Source of the DNA: an uncultured delta proteobacterium
GTDB lineage: Bacteria > Desulfobacterota > Desulfobulbia > Desulfobulbales > Desulfocapsaceae
Assembly (NCBI GenBank): GCA_903901335.1
Contig: CAIUQR010000088.1
Location: forward strand, 1 to 64,000
Length of the DNA stretch: 64,000 nt
Direction: 5' to 3'
Numbering within the stretch: position 1 is the first letter of the stretch; the number at the start of each line of letters is the position of its first letter. Shown piece after piece: positions 24,410 through 34,189 of this stretch. Below the pieces are notes generated by a model. It worked only from the letters and a program-made list of their open reading frames with translations, had not been told where the DNA came from and did no database searches. The position numbers and the translations under genes were made by a program.

Positions 24410-24667
24410 ATGGCCATGGGATATGATGAGATCCAGATAACGACACGACGGGAAATTAACGTCTGCGAAGGGGCGATCAGAAAGCTTGAAAAGGTTGTCG
24501 GGGCCATGGAGAAAAAATACAATAGAAGCAGCAGTGATTTTCTCCGGGATTTCGATCCATGCAACAGTCCGTCCAATGATGAGCTGACCCGCTGGCATGA
24601 CAGCTGCTGCGCTCTCGAACAATGGAAACAACGATTATCCGCCCATTGGCAGATTATGGAGATGTGA
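24410..24667 (+). CDS. small helical protein, unknown
   Basis: An 85-residue soluble protein, predicted mostly helical: CEGAIRKLEKVVGAMEKKYN is amphipathic, and the end has a Trp-rich pattern (TRWHDSCCALEQWKQRL). The layout (helix, E-KY segment, acidic middle, W..W end) resembles small antitoxin-like partner proteins of some toxin families, but no toxin gene adjoins and I do not assign it. Ribosome site is weak; a second Met at 24416 is possible. Confidence 0.5.
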   Translation: MAMGYDEIQITTRREINVCEGAIRKLEKVVGAMEKKYNRSSSDFLRDFDPCNSPSNDELTRWHDSCCALEQWKQRLSAHWQIMEM

Positions 24668-24737
24668 CCGGCCTGCCGGAGTGGCGTTCCATGAAGAGAC
24701 TCTTGAAATCGCTTTACGGAACTGCTACACATACATT

Positions 24738-25823
24738 ATGTCAGAAGCCGTCCGCCGTCATTATGAAGAGTACCCGTATCCATCGTATCCGCTGGTGGCC
24801 TCGGTCCGCCGTTGCGATACCTATGCCCTGAATCTCGAGGCCATCTGGGCACGATTCAACGGCAGCCTGCCGCCGCTTAAGGCCAGGCGTATCCTGATTG
24901 CCGGTTGCGGCAGCTTCTCCCCCTATCCCTTTGCCGTGGCCAATCCCCGCATTCCCATCACCGCCCTTGATCTGTCCCGGCGCAGTTTGCAGCGTGCGCG
25001 TCTGCATTGTCTGCTGCATGGGCGTTTAAATGTTGCCTTTACAGCAGGAGATCTCTGTGACCGGCAGGCGGTTGACGGAACATTCGGCCTGATCGATGCC
25101 TATGGGGTTCTGCACCATCTGGATGATCCCCTGCAAGGCCTGAAGGCCCTGGCGGAACGGCTCATAGATGGAGGAATTCTCCGGATTATGGTCTATAGCC
25201 GCTATACCCGGCGTGAAGAGGAATCTATCCGTCGAGCATTCAAGATATTGAAGATACAGGATGTCAGCGCCGGCAAAGCTCTCATCGCCCGGGCAAGACC
25301 AGGGTCACGTCTTCGCCGGTTTGCAGAAAAATCCTCAGAGGCAGCCTCCACCTCCGGGCTGGCCGATGCCCTCTTACACCCCTGCGTTCATACCTTCCTG
25401 ATTGACGAATGTATGGAGCTTGTCCGTGGTTCCGGTCTGCAGCCCCTTCTTTTTGCGCATACCGATGCCCTGGAGGATGTCAGCGATGAAGTCAGACGCA
25501 TCCGTCTGCTGGAGACCGCAGGCCGGTCCCCCGGTAATTTCGTCTTGTATCTTGGGGGCGAGAATGGTAAGAGCGGCCCGGATATCCCCGATTCCCACCT
25601 GATGCTGAACCCCTGCCTGCGCGACAGTGTCGGCCGCTTCGACCTTGGAACACTGCGGATTATCCCCCGGCTTGGCCATCGGACACCCTCCATCGGTCAC
25701 AGGGAAAGGCGCTTCCTCCGGCCGTTTCTGAAGGCCGTCTCCTGGAAAACACTAACACCTGCCGTCCAGGCAACGGCCGATGATTATTTACAGGCACTTT
25801 TTCTGTTGAGGTTCAGACCCTGA
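24738..25823 (+). CDS. class I SAM-dependent methyltransferase
   Basis: A 361-residue methyltransferase. The N-terminal VRRHYEEYPYPSYP motif is common in a bacterial group that methylates small molecules or glycans. SAM-binding motif I is ILIAGCGSFSPY, motif II ALDLS, motif IV IDAYGVLHHLDDP. The C-terminal 150 residues have no recognised fold and may bind the substrate. The start at 24738 was chosen at the motif; no strong ribosome site is visible. It directly precedes the CDF transporter gene by one base. Confidence 0.8.
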   Translation: MSEAVRRHYEEYPYPSYPLVASVRRCDTYALNLEAIWARFNGSLPPLKARRILIAGCGSFSPYPFAVANPRIPITALDLSRRSLQRARLHCLLHGRLNVAFTAGDLCDRQAVDGTFGLIDAYGVLHHLDDPLQGLKALAERLIDGGILRIMVYSRYTRREEESIRRAFKILKIQDVSAGKALIARARPGSRLRRFAEKSSEAASTSGLADALLHPCVHTFLIDECMELVRGSGLQPLLFAHTDALEDVSDEVRRIRLLETAGRSPGNFVLYLGGENGKSGPDIPDSHLMLNPCLRDSVGRFDLGTLRIIPRLGHRTPSIGHRERRFLRPFLKAVSWKTLTPAVQATADDYLQALFLLRFRP

Positions 25824-25824
25824 T

Positions 25825-26673
25825 ATGAATATAAAAATAAAAGCCGTCCGCTTGTCAATTTTTTCGAATATCGCCCTGATCCTGATAAAACTTGGGGCCG
25901 GGATCATGAGCGGGGCGGTCAGTATCCTCTCGGAGGCCATCCATTCCTCAATGGATCTGATGGCTGCCCTGGTCGCCTATTATTCCGTAAAGGTCTCCGA
26001 CACACCTGCCGACGATGAACATCCGTACGGCCATGGGAAATTCGAGAATGTCTCAGGGGTTGTAGAGGCCCTTCTGATCATCGTCGCCGCGGTCTGGATT
26101 ATTTATGAGGCGATACATAAGATATTTGCGGACACGGAGATCAAATCTTTAGGAGTCAGTATCATGGTGATGCTGATCTCGTCGATCGTCAATTATTTCG
26201 TCTCCGGCAGGCTGTCCCGGGTGGCCAAAGAAACCGGTTCGGTGGCAATCGAGGCGGATTCCCTGCATTTGAGGACCGACGTCTATACATCGGCGGGTGT
26301 GGCTGTCGGGCTTTTTTTGATCTGGTTGACCGGCAGGAGGGTGTTCGACCCGGTGGCTGCAATCCTGGTGGCCCTGTTTATCCTGAAGGAGGCCTATGTC
26401 CTGCTGCGCAAGGCGTTTCTTCCCCTGCTCGATATTTCCTGGGATCTTCATGATATCAACAGACTAGAAAAGATCATAGCCGGTTTCCATGTCAAATTTC
26501 ACGGGCTGAAGACCCGGAAATCCGGCAATTACCGTTTTGTCGAATTTCATATCGAAATGCCTGAAGAGATGCCGCTGGCAGAGGTCCATGAAATCTGCGA
26601 TAAACTTGAGGCAGCGGTGGTAAAAGAGTTCAAGCAGACCGAGATTTCCATCCATCCGGAACCGGTATCCTGA
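25825..26673 (+). CDS. cation diffusion facilitator (zinc/iron/cadmium efflux)
   Basis: A 282-residue CDF-family antiporter with six membrane helices and a C-terminal cytoplasmic ACT-like domain (residues about 210-282). The metal site is complete: His40-xxx-Asp44 in helix 2 (HSSMD) and His148-xxx-Asp152 in helix 5 (HLRTD). The His in helix 2, instead of Asp, favours zinc or cadmium over iron or manganese by family rules. It exports the metal out of the cytoplasm by proton exchange. Starts one base after the methyltransferase stop. Confidence 0.9.
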   Translation: MNIKIKAVRLSIFSNIALILIKLGAGIMSGAVSILSEAIHSSMDLMAALVAYYSVKVSDTPADDEHPYGHGKFENVSGVVEALLIIVAAVWIIYEAIHKIFADTEIKSLGVSIMVMLISSIVNYFVSGRLSRVAKETGSVAIEADSLHLRTDVYTSAGVAVGLFLIWLTGRRVFDPVAAILVALFILKEAYVLLRKAFLPLLDISWDLHDINRLEKIIAGFHVKFHGLKTRKSGNYRFVEFHIEMPEEMPLAEVHEICDKLEAAVVKEFKQTEISIHPEPVS

Positions 26674-26685
26674 CTATTTTATGGG

Positions 26686-27387
26686 TCAGTGCAGAATAAA
26701 ACCCAGCACCTTCAGGTCGCTGGCCCAGGAGCTCCAGGGGCCAGACCTAAAAGAGGCGGTCATATGCGCCGGATTGAAGAGGACCGTGGCATCCAGATCG
26801 AGATGGCATTTGCGGTCATAGTTGGTATGGCTGATCCTGAGGAGCCAGGTCCCGTCCCCGTTGGCCTTGACCTGTTCGACATAGACCGGATGGCCGGTCG
26901 ACATGCCGCGTTTGACGTTCACATCCAGCACCATCACCGATCCAGCTGTAGGCCGGGAGGTGGTGATCTTGTTTTTTCTGGCGCAGTGAAACCATTGCAC
27001 CGGACTGGTATCCCCCAGTCTGCAGGACATAAAACCGGTACGGCAGCGGGCGTAGATCAGGCTTTGCGGCTGGCAGCGGCCGATGCTCCGATGCCCTTTC
27101 TTGTGGTGTGTTACTGCACCCGGTTGCAGGTTGTAACAGTGGGCGCGCCCGTGCTCACTGTCTCGCACCTTCCCTGCATCAGGGCCTTGTGAGCAAAAAT
27201 CATTTTCTTCAGGTTGCAACCCGCTGTCCGGTACGGGCATGTTTTTATCCTGCTCGCCACAGGCCGGCTGCTGTTCCTGTGGCGAGGGCAGCGGAGGCGG
27301 CTCTTGGACGCAGCCGGAGGAAAACGACAGAAATGCAATAATAACGGCAATGAGCAGATGACGGAAAACGAAATATCGATTGTTCAT
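26686..27387 (-). CDS. lipoprotein with CHAP-like C-terminal domain
   Basis: A 233-residue lipoprotein. The start at 27387 gives a standard signal (FRHLLIAVIIAFLSFSSGC) with the lipobox Cys; a longer frame lacks sense. A Pro/Gln-rich linker (about 25-75) follows. The C-terminal part has the CHAP amidase pattern: a Cys in LIYARCRTG, then PTAGSVMVLDV and the His in TGHPVYVEQV. CHAP enzymes cut peptidoglycan peptide bonds. The exact catalytic Cys is uncertain because several Cys are close. Confidence 0.7.
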   Translation of the reverse strand: MNNRYFVFRHLLIAVIIAFLSFSSGCVQEPPPLPSPQEQQPACGEQDKNMPVPDSGLQPEENDFCSQGPDAGKVRDSEHGRAHCYNLQPGAVTHHKKGHRSIGRCQPQSLIYARCRTGFMSCRLGDTSPVQWFHCARKNKITTSRPTAGSVMVLDVNVKRGMSTGHPVYVEQVKANGDGTWLLRISHTNYDRKCHLDLDATVLFNPAHMTASFRSGPWSSWASDLKVLGFILH

Positions 27388-27585
27388 AGATAGGTTTGGC
27401 GCCTTGCGCGTAGATTTTTTGATTTCAGCCAAAATAACCAAGTATTCTTTATAAATATCTAGCAAAATACGCCATACTTTGATATTTGTAAACTCCAGGT
27501 AATGTTTTTGTAAAGTTTTGTAGTGTTTTGGCTACATGAAAAGGCATACAAGTTTAAAAATATGATCAGAAACGGGGGGGATCAA

Positions 27586-29346
27586 ATGAAGATTCGTAAG
27601 GCCACATCAACGTACCAGAAGAGGGTGTTAACCAAGTTTACGTTATCATCAGGCGCAGCAGCATTACTCATTCTGGCGATGGTTTCACAATCAAATGCTG
27701 TGCTTGTAACGCCTGCGATAAACAACGCCCAAGAGATCAGTACCTTCAATGCCTGGAATGGTTCTCAGTATGTTTATTCATGGGGGGTTCCCGATACGGC
27801 AACGTATGGTCAAACGATCACGCCCAGCGCCCAGCAGACTAAACTCAACAACGTTACATTTTATTTGAATCCTTTGTCAGGCACACCTCCACATTATCAG
27901 GCATTCGTCTACAGTTGGGATAGTGTCAACAGTCACATCACCGGTTCAGCACTATACTCCTCCGGCATACTGACTGCGCCGGGAGGCAGCGCTTTCGTTC
28001 CGGTTACATTCAATGCGGGCGGCATTACACTTGCAGCAGGTCAGCATTATGTGGTTTTCCTCACAACATCCACAAGTGGTAGCCAGGCCGGCGGGCTCTA
28101 TAAATGGGGAGAAGTGCCTGATTCGACCTATACAGGCGGAACTTTTGTTTATAGTAACAATGGAACAAATTTCAACAACTTAAGCTCAGGCAGTTGGAAT
28201 ACCACCTTTGGATATGATTTAGCCTTTATCGTTACGTTTGGCCCGTCTGCTACCGTTTACACATCTGCGGCGAATCAGGGCAATACTGTGGCCCTCGGCG
28301 CCGCTCAAGTTATCGACAATAACGTTAATTTGTTGGCGCTCTTTGGCGGACTTGCCACTGACCGGGATGTCTCGAATGCAGCCTCCCAAACCCTGCCCTT
28401 ACTGACCGGCGGTTCCATGCTGGCCACACAGAGTGCCCTTAATAATTTCAATGACATTATCAAGGACCGGATTAACAGCGGCAAGCGCGGCATGTCCTCT
28501 GGTGACGGTTTCTTCGGCGATAGAACCTTCTGGGTAAAGCCCTTCGGCTCCTGGGCTGACCAGAATAACCAGGGAAGTATCCCCGGCTTCAAGGCCGATA
28601 CCTTTGGCGTAGTAGCCGGTATCGATGGAAAGGTGTCGGATGCATTTCGCTTGGGTGGCGCCCTGGCTTTCGCCAAGGTCAATGCTGACAGCAAATCCAC
28701 CGTTGCACTGCAAAATGCGGAAATGGATATCTATCAATTGATCGCCTACGGCAGATATAATATCAACAGCACTACCGGCATCAACTTCCAGGCCAATGGC
28801 GGCTTGAATACCAACCAGAGCAGCCGGCAGATTACTTTTGCCTCTACCGATGCCTCCTCCGACTATGACAGCCAGAATATTCACCTTGGCGTCGAAATCG
28901 ACAAATCATTCGCCCTAGGTGAAAAAACCAAGTTGATCCCGTCCTTGCGTGCCGACTACACCTGGATCAAGGACCAGTCCTATACCGAGGTTGGCGCAGG
29001 CCTCCTGAACCTGCACGTCAACAGCCGCTCCACCGATGCCTTCATTATTGGTCCTGACGTCAAGCTCACCCATGCCCTCACCGACAATATTTCTTTGATG
29101 GGCGATCTTGGAGTCGGCTATGACACGATCAATAAACGGGCATCGATTACATCCGCCTTTGCCGGTGCACCGGGCGCCTCTTTCGTTACCTACGGTATCG
29201 ATCCGAGTCCGTGGCTGGGTCGGGGCGGTCTGGCTTTTGTCTGCAAGGGTGATGACGGAGTTGAAGTCACCGGCCGCTATGATGCCGAGTACCGTACGGA
29301 CTTCTGGAATCAGACCGTTTCCGTACAACTGAACTGGGCATTTTAA
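27586..29346 (+). CDS. autotransporter with beta-barrel translocator
   Basis: A 586-residue exported protein. The signal peptide runs from the ATG at 27586 (GGGGGGATCA before it) to SNA near residue 39. A passenger of about 200 residues has repeating beta strands (LNNVTFYLNPLSG, LAAGQHYVVFLTTST). The C-terminal ~290 residues are an autotransporter beta-barrel: alternating strands from FWVKPFGSWADQ to VSVQLNWAF, ending in Phe as the outer-membrane signal. It presents or releases the passenger at the cell surface. The passenger function is not recognisable. A terminator follows. Confidence 0.88.
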   Translation: MKIRKATSTYQKRVLTKFTLSSGAAALLILAMVSQSNAVLVTPAINNAQEISTFNAWNGSQYVYSWGVPDTATYGQTITPSAQQTKLNNVTFYLNPLSGTPPHYQAFVYSWDSVNSHITGSALYSSGILTAPGGSAFVPVTFNAGGITLAAGQHYVVFLTTSTSGSQAGGLYKWGEVPDSTYTGGTFVYSNNGTNFNNLSSGSWNTTFGYDLAFIVTFGPSATVYTSAANQGNTVALGAAQVIDNNVNLLALFGGLATDRDVSNAASQTLPLLTGGSMLATQSALNNFNDIIKDRINSGKRGMSSGDGFFGDRTFWVKPFGSWADQNNQGSIPGFKADTFGVVAGIDGKVSDAFRLGGALAFAKVNADSKSTVALQNAEMDIYQLIAYGRYNINSTTGINFQANGGLNTNQSSRQITFASTDASSDYDSQNIHLGVEIDKSFALGEKTKLIPSLRADYTWIKDQSYTEVGAGLLNLHVNSRSTDAFIIGPDVKLTHALTDNISLMGDLGVGYDTINKRASITSAFAGAPGASFVTYGIDPSPWLGRGGLAFVCKGDDGVEVTGRYDAEYRTDFWNQTVSVQLNWAF

Positions 29347-29365
29347 TAGAACCAGGCAGTACAGA

Positions 29366-29405
29366 AAATGCCACGGTGCACAATGCCCGTGGCATTTGTA
29401 TTTTC
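29366..29405 (+). terminator. rho-independent terminator
   Basis: AAATGCCACGG and CCGTGGCATTT form an 11-bp stem with a ten-base loop, followed by GTATTTTC. It closes the autotransporter gene. Confidence 0.85.
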
Positions 29406-29430
29406 AGGCCAGGGCCGGACAACAGGTAGC

Positions 29431-30270
29431 ATGAGGTGTATGATAAAAATCCTGTGGGGCAGCCTGTTCCTGTTGTTGTCGGCCTGCGCTTCAATCCCTT
29501 CACCAACCGAGCGGCACAACACGGCCGATGCGCTGGCATCCCGGCAGGGCTGGCAGTCGATGCGTATTTCGGCCGGGCGCTTTGACCTGGTCGCCTATCT
29601 GCCGGTCAGCCTGCCGCCAGCTGACCAGTTGACCGTTTATATCGAAGGCGACGGCTTTGCCTGGGTGACCGGGACCCAGCCTTCAGCCGATCCGACTCCG
29701 CGTGATCCGCTGGCCTTGCGGCTGGCGCTGGCCCAGCCCGAAGGCAATGCTGCCTATCTTTCCCGCCCTTGCCAGTATGTCGATGCCGAATCATCTTCCT
29801 GTTCCAGTCGCTACTGGACAGAGTGGCGTTTTGCGCCGGAGGTCATCGAGGCATCTGATCGAGCCATTGATGTACTGAAGGAAAAATTTGGCGCAAGGCA
29901 GCTGACGTTGGTGGGCTATTCCGGGGGAGCGGCGGTGGCGGTCCTCGTCGCTGCAAGGAGACACGATGTTACGGGGCTGGTGACAGTGGCCGGAAATCTT
30001 GACCATCAGGCGTGGACGACGTCTCACCACATACCGCCGCTGGCAGGATCACTGAACCCCGCCGATGCCCGTGAGGCGGTGCAATATATCCGGCAGTGGC
30101 ATTTCGTCGGCGGAAAGGACCGGGTTATTCCGCCAGGTCTGGTTCAATCTTTTGCAGGTTCGTTTCCGTTGACACTGAAGCCGACAGTCCAGGTGGAGCC
30201 GACCTATGATCATCACTGCTGCTGGGCAGAAAACTGGCCGCAGTTTTGGCGGAAGACGCGGGGCGAATGA
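29431..30270 (+). CDS. alpha/beta-hydrolase lipoprotein
   Basis: A 279-residue lipoprotein: signal ILWGSLFLLLSAC with a lipobox Cys. The hydrolase domain shows the nucleophile elbow GYSGGA, an Asp in GGKDRVIPP and a His in YDHHCCW, in catalytic order. An extra strand YIEGDGFAW lies near residue 70. The substrate is unknown; an ester or lipid is likely. ATG at 29440 is an equally possible start, since both lie near GGTAG/GAGGTG. Confidence 0.8.
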   Translation: MRCMIKILWGSLFLLLSACASIPSPTERHNTADALASRQGWQSMRISAGRFDLVAYLPVSLPPADQLTVYIEGDGFAWVTGTQPSADPTPRDPLALRLALAQPEGNAAYLSRPCQYVDAESSSCSSRYWTEWRFAPEVIEASDRAIDVLKEKFGARQLTLVGYSGGAAVAVLVAARRHDVTGLVTVAGNLDHQAWTTSHHIPPLAGSLNPADAREAVQYIRQWHFVGGKDRVIPPGLVQSFAGSFPLTLKPTVQVEPTYDHHCCWAENWPQFWRKTRGE

Positions 30271-30396
30271 TGGCAGGGGACGGCCTTGAGACAGCAAAAG
30301 TTGGCGAAAGAGGGAACATCATAATTTCCCCAGTATCATCTCCGTTTTATGTATCTGTATTTCTTTTGTTTTAGATGGTCATGACGCCTCGTGCTT

Positions 30397-30903
30397 CTAC
30401 TTAGAGCGGGTGTCACCCGTTTTGCCGGAGGCCTTTTTTAACAGGAGTCGATTGTTCCGCCTGAGATCGGAGTCCCGCCCGGCCAGGTTATCGGATTTCA
30501 GGCAGAACTGTATCGCCTGCTCATAGGATCCCTGCTCGTATTTGACCCGGCCCATCGCATGCCAGTACCAGCCATTCTTCGGCTCGACCCGGAGTGCCCG
30601 CTCAAGGAGCATTTCCGCACGTTTATAATCTCCTTGCTGCATGGCCTGTTCGGCGTCACGATACAGGGTCTGTGCCGGTCCCCGCTGGGGTTTCAGCTCC
30701 GGTCCAAGCCCTTCTTCCTGGCCAGGCGAGGCGGGTTCTTCTTTAGTGGTTTCCGGTCCCGGCTTAAAAATCTGTTCCTGTCCGGGTCCGGCCGGTTCAG
30801 CTGGTGGCGGCCGGCGATGATGGCCGGCGCATCCATGAAGGAGAAGAGAGGCAAAGATCAGCAGCAGAGTCGTGTGCAGTATCTTTCGAAGATGGAAATT
30901 CAT
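30397..30903 (-). CDS. TPR lipoprotein
   Basis: A 168-residue lipoprotein. The signal IFASLLLHGC has a lipobox Cys. A Pro/Gln/Glu-rich linker leads to two tetratricopeptide repeats (LYRDAEQAMQQGDYKRAEML and WYWHAMGRVKYEQGSYEQAI). TPR parts bind protein partners. The gene starts 21 bases after the PBP1B gene on the same strand, so it is likely cotranscribed and may act as an outer-membrane activator of that synthase, like the LpoB/LpoA proteins. That last role is inferred from position only. Confidence 0.8.
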   Translation of the reverse strand: MNFHLRKILHTTLLLIFASLLLHGCAGHHRRPPPAEPAGPGQEQIFKPGPETTKEEPASPGQEEGLGPELKPQRGPAQTLYRDAEQAMQQGDYKRAEMLLERALRVEPKNGWYWHAMGRVKYEQGSYEQAIQFCLKSDNLAGRDSDLRRNNRLLLKKASGKTGDTRSK

Positions 30904-30924
30904 GGTGTCTTTCCTGTCGGTTGT

Positions 30925-33327
30925 TTAACGGAACCAGCCACGAATGGTCTGAAAGATATTCCGGCTGGGCGGCCTTTTTTTTGCAGGCTCTGCTGCTTCG
31001 GGTTCAGGGCTTTGAGCCGGAGCACCGGCAGAAAAAGAGGGCAGTTTATTGCCATCCTGCCCCTTGCTCCACTTGATCCCGGGTGGTTCCATGAGTTCAA
31101 GGGGTTCCGGATGCAGTTTTTGCATGATCCTGCCCCAGATGACCATGGCCCCGGTGGCGCCGGTCATTCCTGCCGGTTTATTGTCATCCCGGCCCAGCCA
31201 GACGACGGCCAGTTTATCCCCGGTAAACCCGGCAAACCAGCTGTCCCGCAGGTCTTCGGAGGTTCCTGTCTTGCCGGCCACGGCGATGGTTGCGGGCAGA
31301 TAGGAGGTAAGCCCCCTCGCGGTTCCCTCCCGGACTACGCGTTGCAGGGCGCTGTTCAACAGGAAGACGGCCTCCGGCGGAAATCGCTGTTCGATGGCGA
31401 GACCGTAGCGCTTGACCACCGTATTGTCGGCAGCAAGCACGCTGTTGATGGCCCTTTGCGGCACATAAAAACCGCCGGAGGCAAGCGTCTGATACATCTG
31501 CGCGACATCCAAAGGGGAAGGTGAGGCCGCACCAAGCAGAAAAGAGGGATAGAGCGGGAAAGTTCCCGGCAGTCCAAGGGCCTGTGCCGTTTTGATGACC
31601 TTTTCCAGACCGACCGCAAGACCCAGATTGACGGTCGCCAGGTTGTAGGAATGGGCCAGGGCCTGGTAGAGCGGCACCTGGCCGTGCTCCTTCCTGTCGT
31701 AATTATGTGGTTTCCAACGGTCGCCGTTTTCTTCCGCCAGCGAGACGGCGGTATCCTGCACCGGGGTCGTCAGGGTATAGCCGTTGGTAAGGGCGGCCAG
31801 GTAGACCGCGGCTTTGATCAGAGAGCCCAGCTGTCGTTTTGCATCGAGGGCCCGGTTGAAGCCGGCCTCAAGCGGGGTGCGGCCGCCGGCAATGGCCAGG
31901 ATCTCGCCGTTCTCCCGGTTGCTGACCACAACTGCCCCTTCAATATCCTGCCGTTTGTGCGCTTTTTCGAGTGCGGGAATACCTTCAGCCAATTGTTTCT
32001 CGACCTGCCATTGTACCTGGGGATCCAGGGTGGTCAGGATCTTCAGGCCATTGGAGGTCAGGTCTTCCTCCTTATAGTCCTGGTTCAGCTGACGGCGGAC
32101 CAGATCCAGGAAGGCCGGAAAACGGTTGAAACCGCTGACCACCGGACCGGACCCGATGAGGGGTGAGGCGAGGGCCCGGTCGTAGTCCTCCCGGTTGATC
32201 AGGTCCCGGGCAAGCATGATGTCCAGAACCACCTTCCTTCTCTGCAGACAGTGTTCGGGATTCCGGCGGGGATCGTAAGTGGACGGGCCTTTGATCATAC
32301 CGACCAGAACCGCAATCTGCTCTACGGAAAGGTCCTTCAGGTCACGGCGGAAAAAAAACCGGCTGGCCAGTCCGAAACCATGGATGGCCCTGCCGCCGTC
32401 CTGTCCGAGGAAGATCTCGTTGGCGTAGGCGGTCAGGATGTCATCCTTGCCGTAATGGGTCTCCAGGAGGATGGCCATGATGGCCTCATTGATCTTGCGC
32501 CCCAGGGTCCGTTTGCTGCTCAGGAAGAAGTTTTTGACCAGCTGCTGGGTCAGTGTGCTGCCTCCCTGCACGGTCTCACCGGCTCTCAGATTGGCGAACA
32601 GGGCTCTTGTGATGGCGACGGGTGATATGCCGATATGGGCATAGAATCTCTGATCCTCGACGGCCAGCAGGGTCTTGATCAGCAGCTCAGGGATATCGGC
32701 ACGGGTGAGGACGAGCCGGTCCTCGTTCTCACGGGGATGAAAACTGCCTATCCGGGCCGGATCGATCCGGACCAGGGTGAGAGAAGTGTGCGTTTCCGTA
32801 TCGGAGAGTTCCTGTATTCTGTCACCTGTAAAGGAGAGGGTGAGCCGGGCTGATTTCTCCAGCCCTGACGGGTAATAAAAGTCCCTGGTAACGAGATGAA
32901 AGGTATTGCCGCTGCGACTGTAGCCACCGGCGGTGGTAGCGTCTGCTTCTTTACGGTATCCGGCCAGTTGCAGCTCTTGCTCAAGCATTTCGGAAGTGAA
33001 AGCGAGTCCGGGGAAGAGCTCCAGGGGCCGGGCATAGACCACGGCCGGTAGCGACCACCGTTTGCCGTCAAACCTCTGCCGGATCTCGGTGTCCAGACGG
33101 GTAATATACGGAGTCAGGAGAAGGCCTGCCAGCGTAAGGGCCAGGACTGTTATACCCCCTATCACTAAAAACGGACGCAGCCGTCTTGTGTTTTTGTCTT
33201 TTTTCATATTTTTGTCTTTTTTCAGAAGTGCGTATTTTTTTAGTCTATCCTCTTCCGGCGAATTCTTCATTAAAATGGTGTGTGCCGGGGCGCTTTTCCG
33301 TCCATAAGAGCAGAAATTCAGATCCAT
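30925..33327 (-). CDS. mrcB: bifunctional penicillin-binding protein 1B
   Basis: An 800-residue class A penicillin-binding protein that polymerises and cross-links peptidoglycan. A short basic cytoplasmic part is followed by a membrane helix (about 53-75). A UB2H-like part (about 85-190) is present as in E. coli PBP1B, the LpoB-binding region. The transglycosylase Glu224 lies in AVEDQRFY; transpeptidase motifs are Ser502 in SLIK, SYN (560-562) and KTGT (686-689). The start could also be a Met 19 residues later. The TPR lipoprotein is downstream and MtgA diverges from it. Confidence 0.95.
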   Translation of the reverse strand: MDLNFCSYGRKSAPAHTILMKNSPEEDRLKKYALLKKDKNMKKDKNTRRLRPFLVIGGITVLALTLAGLLLTPYITRLDTEIRQRFDGKRWSLPAVVYARPLELFPGLAFTSEMLEQELQLAGYRKEADATTAGGYSRSGNTFHLVTRDFYYPSGLEKSARLTLSFTGDRIQELSDTETHTSLTLVRIDPARIGSFHPRENEDRLVLTRADIPELLIKTLLAVEDQRFYAHIGISPVAITRALFANLRAGETVQGGSTLTQQLVKNFFLSSKRTLGRKINEAIMAILLETHYGKDDILTAYANEIFLGQDGGRAIHGFGLASRFFFRRDLKDLSVEQIAVLVGMIKGPSTYDPRRNPEHCLQRRKVVLDIMLARDLINREDYDRALASPLIGSGPVVSGFNRFPAFLDLVRRQLNQDYKEEDLTSNGLKILTTLDPQVQWQVEKQLAEGIPALEKAHKRQDIEGAVVVSNRENGEILAIAGGRTPLEAGFNRALDAKRQLGSLIKAAVYLAALTNGYTLTTPVQDTAVSLAEENGDRWKPHNYDRKEHGQVPLYQALAHSYNLATVNLGLAVGLEKVIKTAQALGLPGTFPLYPSFLLGAASPSPLDVAQMYQTLASGGFYVPQRAINSVLAADNTVVKRYGLAIEQRFPPEAVFLLNSALQRVVREGTARGLTSYLPATIAVAGKTGTSEDLRDSWFAGFTGDKLAVVWLGRDDNKPAGMTGATGAMVIWGRIMQKLHPEPLELMEPPGIKWSKGQDGNKLPSFSAGAPAQSPEPEAAEPAKKRPPSRNIFQTIRGWFR

Positions 33328-33466
33328 TATCCGTCAGGATGTGGATTTGATTTGATTATTTTCATTCCAGGGTTATTTTTATAAAACATGGGTTCGTACT
33401 GGTCCGTCCCGTCCGATCAGGACTTCCTCCACCAGCGGTTCTCCCGAAGACACTTCCGGTAACGAT

Positions 33467-34186
33467 GTGAGGAAAATCGGTTTGCGGCATACGATATCAA
33501 AAATCCTGAGGACTGTCGGATGCTGGGGCCTTGTCCTTGTTATTCTCTCGGTCGTCACCGTTTTCTGTCTGCGCTGGGTCGCACCGCCAACCAGCGCCTT
33601 CATGCTCGAAAAGCGTTGCGCGAGAATGCTTGAGGGAAGCAGGCAGGAGCCGATCAGATACCAGTGGGTTGATTGGAAATTCATTTCACCCCATCTGCCT
33701 CTTGCTGTGGTGGCTGCCGAGGACCAGAAGTTTCCTTTTCACCGGGGGTTTGATGTGGAATCGATCAGGAAGGCCCTGGAGACGAACGGCAGGAGGCATC
33801 AACCGCGCGGAGCAAGTACCATTAGCCAGCAGGTGGCCAAAAATCTCTTTCTTTGGCCCGGTCGGAGTTTCATCAGAAAAGGAGTCGAGGTATATTTCAC
33901 TCTTCTGCTGGAGGCCCTGTGGCCGAAAAACCGTATCCTGGAGGTCTATGTGAATATTGCCGAGTTCGGTGACGGTGTCTTCGGGGTGCAGGCGGCGGCG
34001 ACCACCCTGCTGGGCAAAACACCCGCCCGGCTGACTGTCGATGATGCTGCCCTGCTGGCGGCTGTGTTGCCGAATCCGAAAGAACTGCAGGTTACGAGAC
34101 CGTCCCGCTATGTGCTGGAGAGGCGACAGTGGATCAAAGATCAGGCCGGACGTCTGGGCGGCCCAAGCTATCTAAAAGGTTTATAG
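33467..34186 (+). CDS. mtgA: monofunctional peptidoglycan transglycosylase MtgA
   Basis: A 239-residue GT51 transglycosylase with a single N-terminal membrane helix and no transpeptidase part. Catalytic Glu85 lies in AAEDQKFPFHRGFD, then GGASTISQQVAKNLFLW-like and KNRILEVYVNIAEFG motifs complete the family. It elongates glycan chains from lipid II in the periplasm. It begins with GTG at 33467; an ATG two bases earlier is out of frame. Three bases separate its stop from the next gene. Confidence 0.93.
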   Translation: MRKIGLRHTISKILRTVGCWGLVLVILSVVTVFCLRWVAPPTSAFMLEKRCARMLEGSRQEPIRYQWVDWKFISPHLPLAVVAAEDQKFPFHRGFDVESIRKALETNGRRHQPRGASTISQQVAKNLFLWPGRSFIRKGVEVYFTLLLEALWPKNRILEVYVNIAEFGDGVFGVQAAATTLLGKTPARLTVDDAALLAAVLPNPKELQVTRPSRYVLERRQWIKDQAGRLGGPSYLKGL

Positions 34187-34189
34187 AAA

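Noticed and set aside
25420-25440. Partial copy of the GAGCTTGTCCGT element end
   Set aside because: It falls inside the methyltransferase coding sequence in frame with conserved residues and lacks the rest of the end, so it is a chance match.
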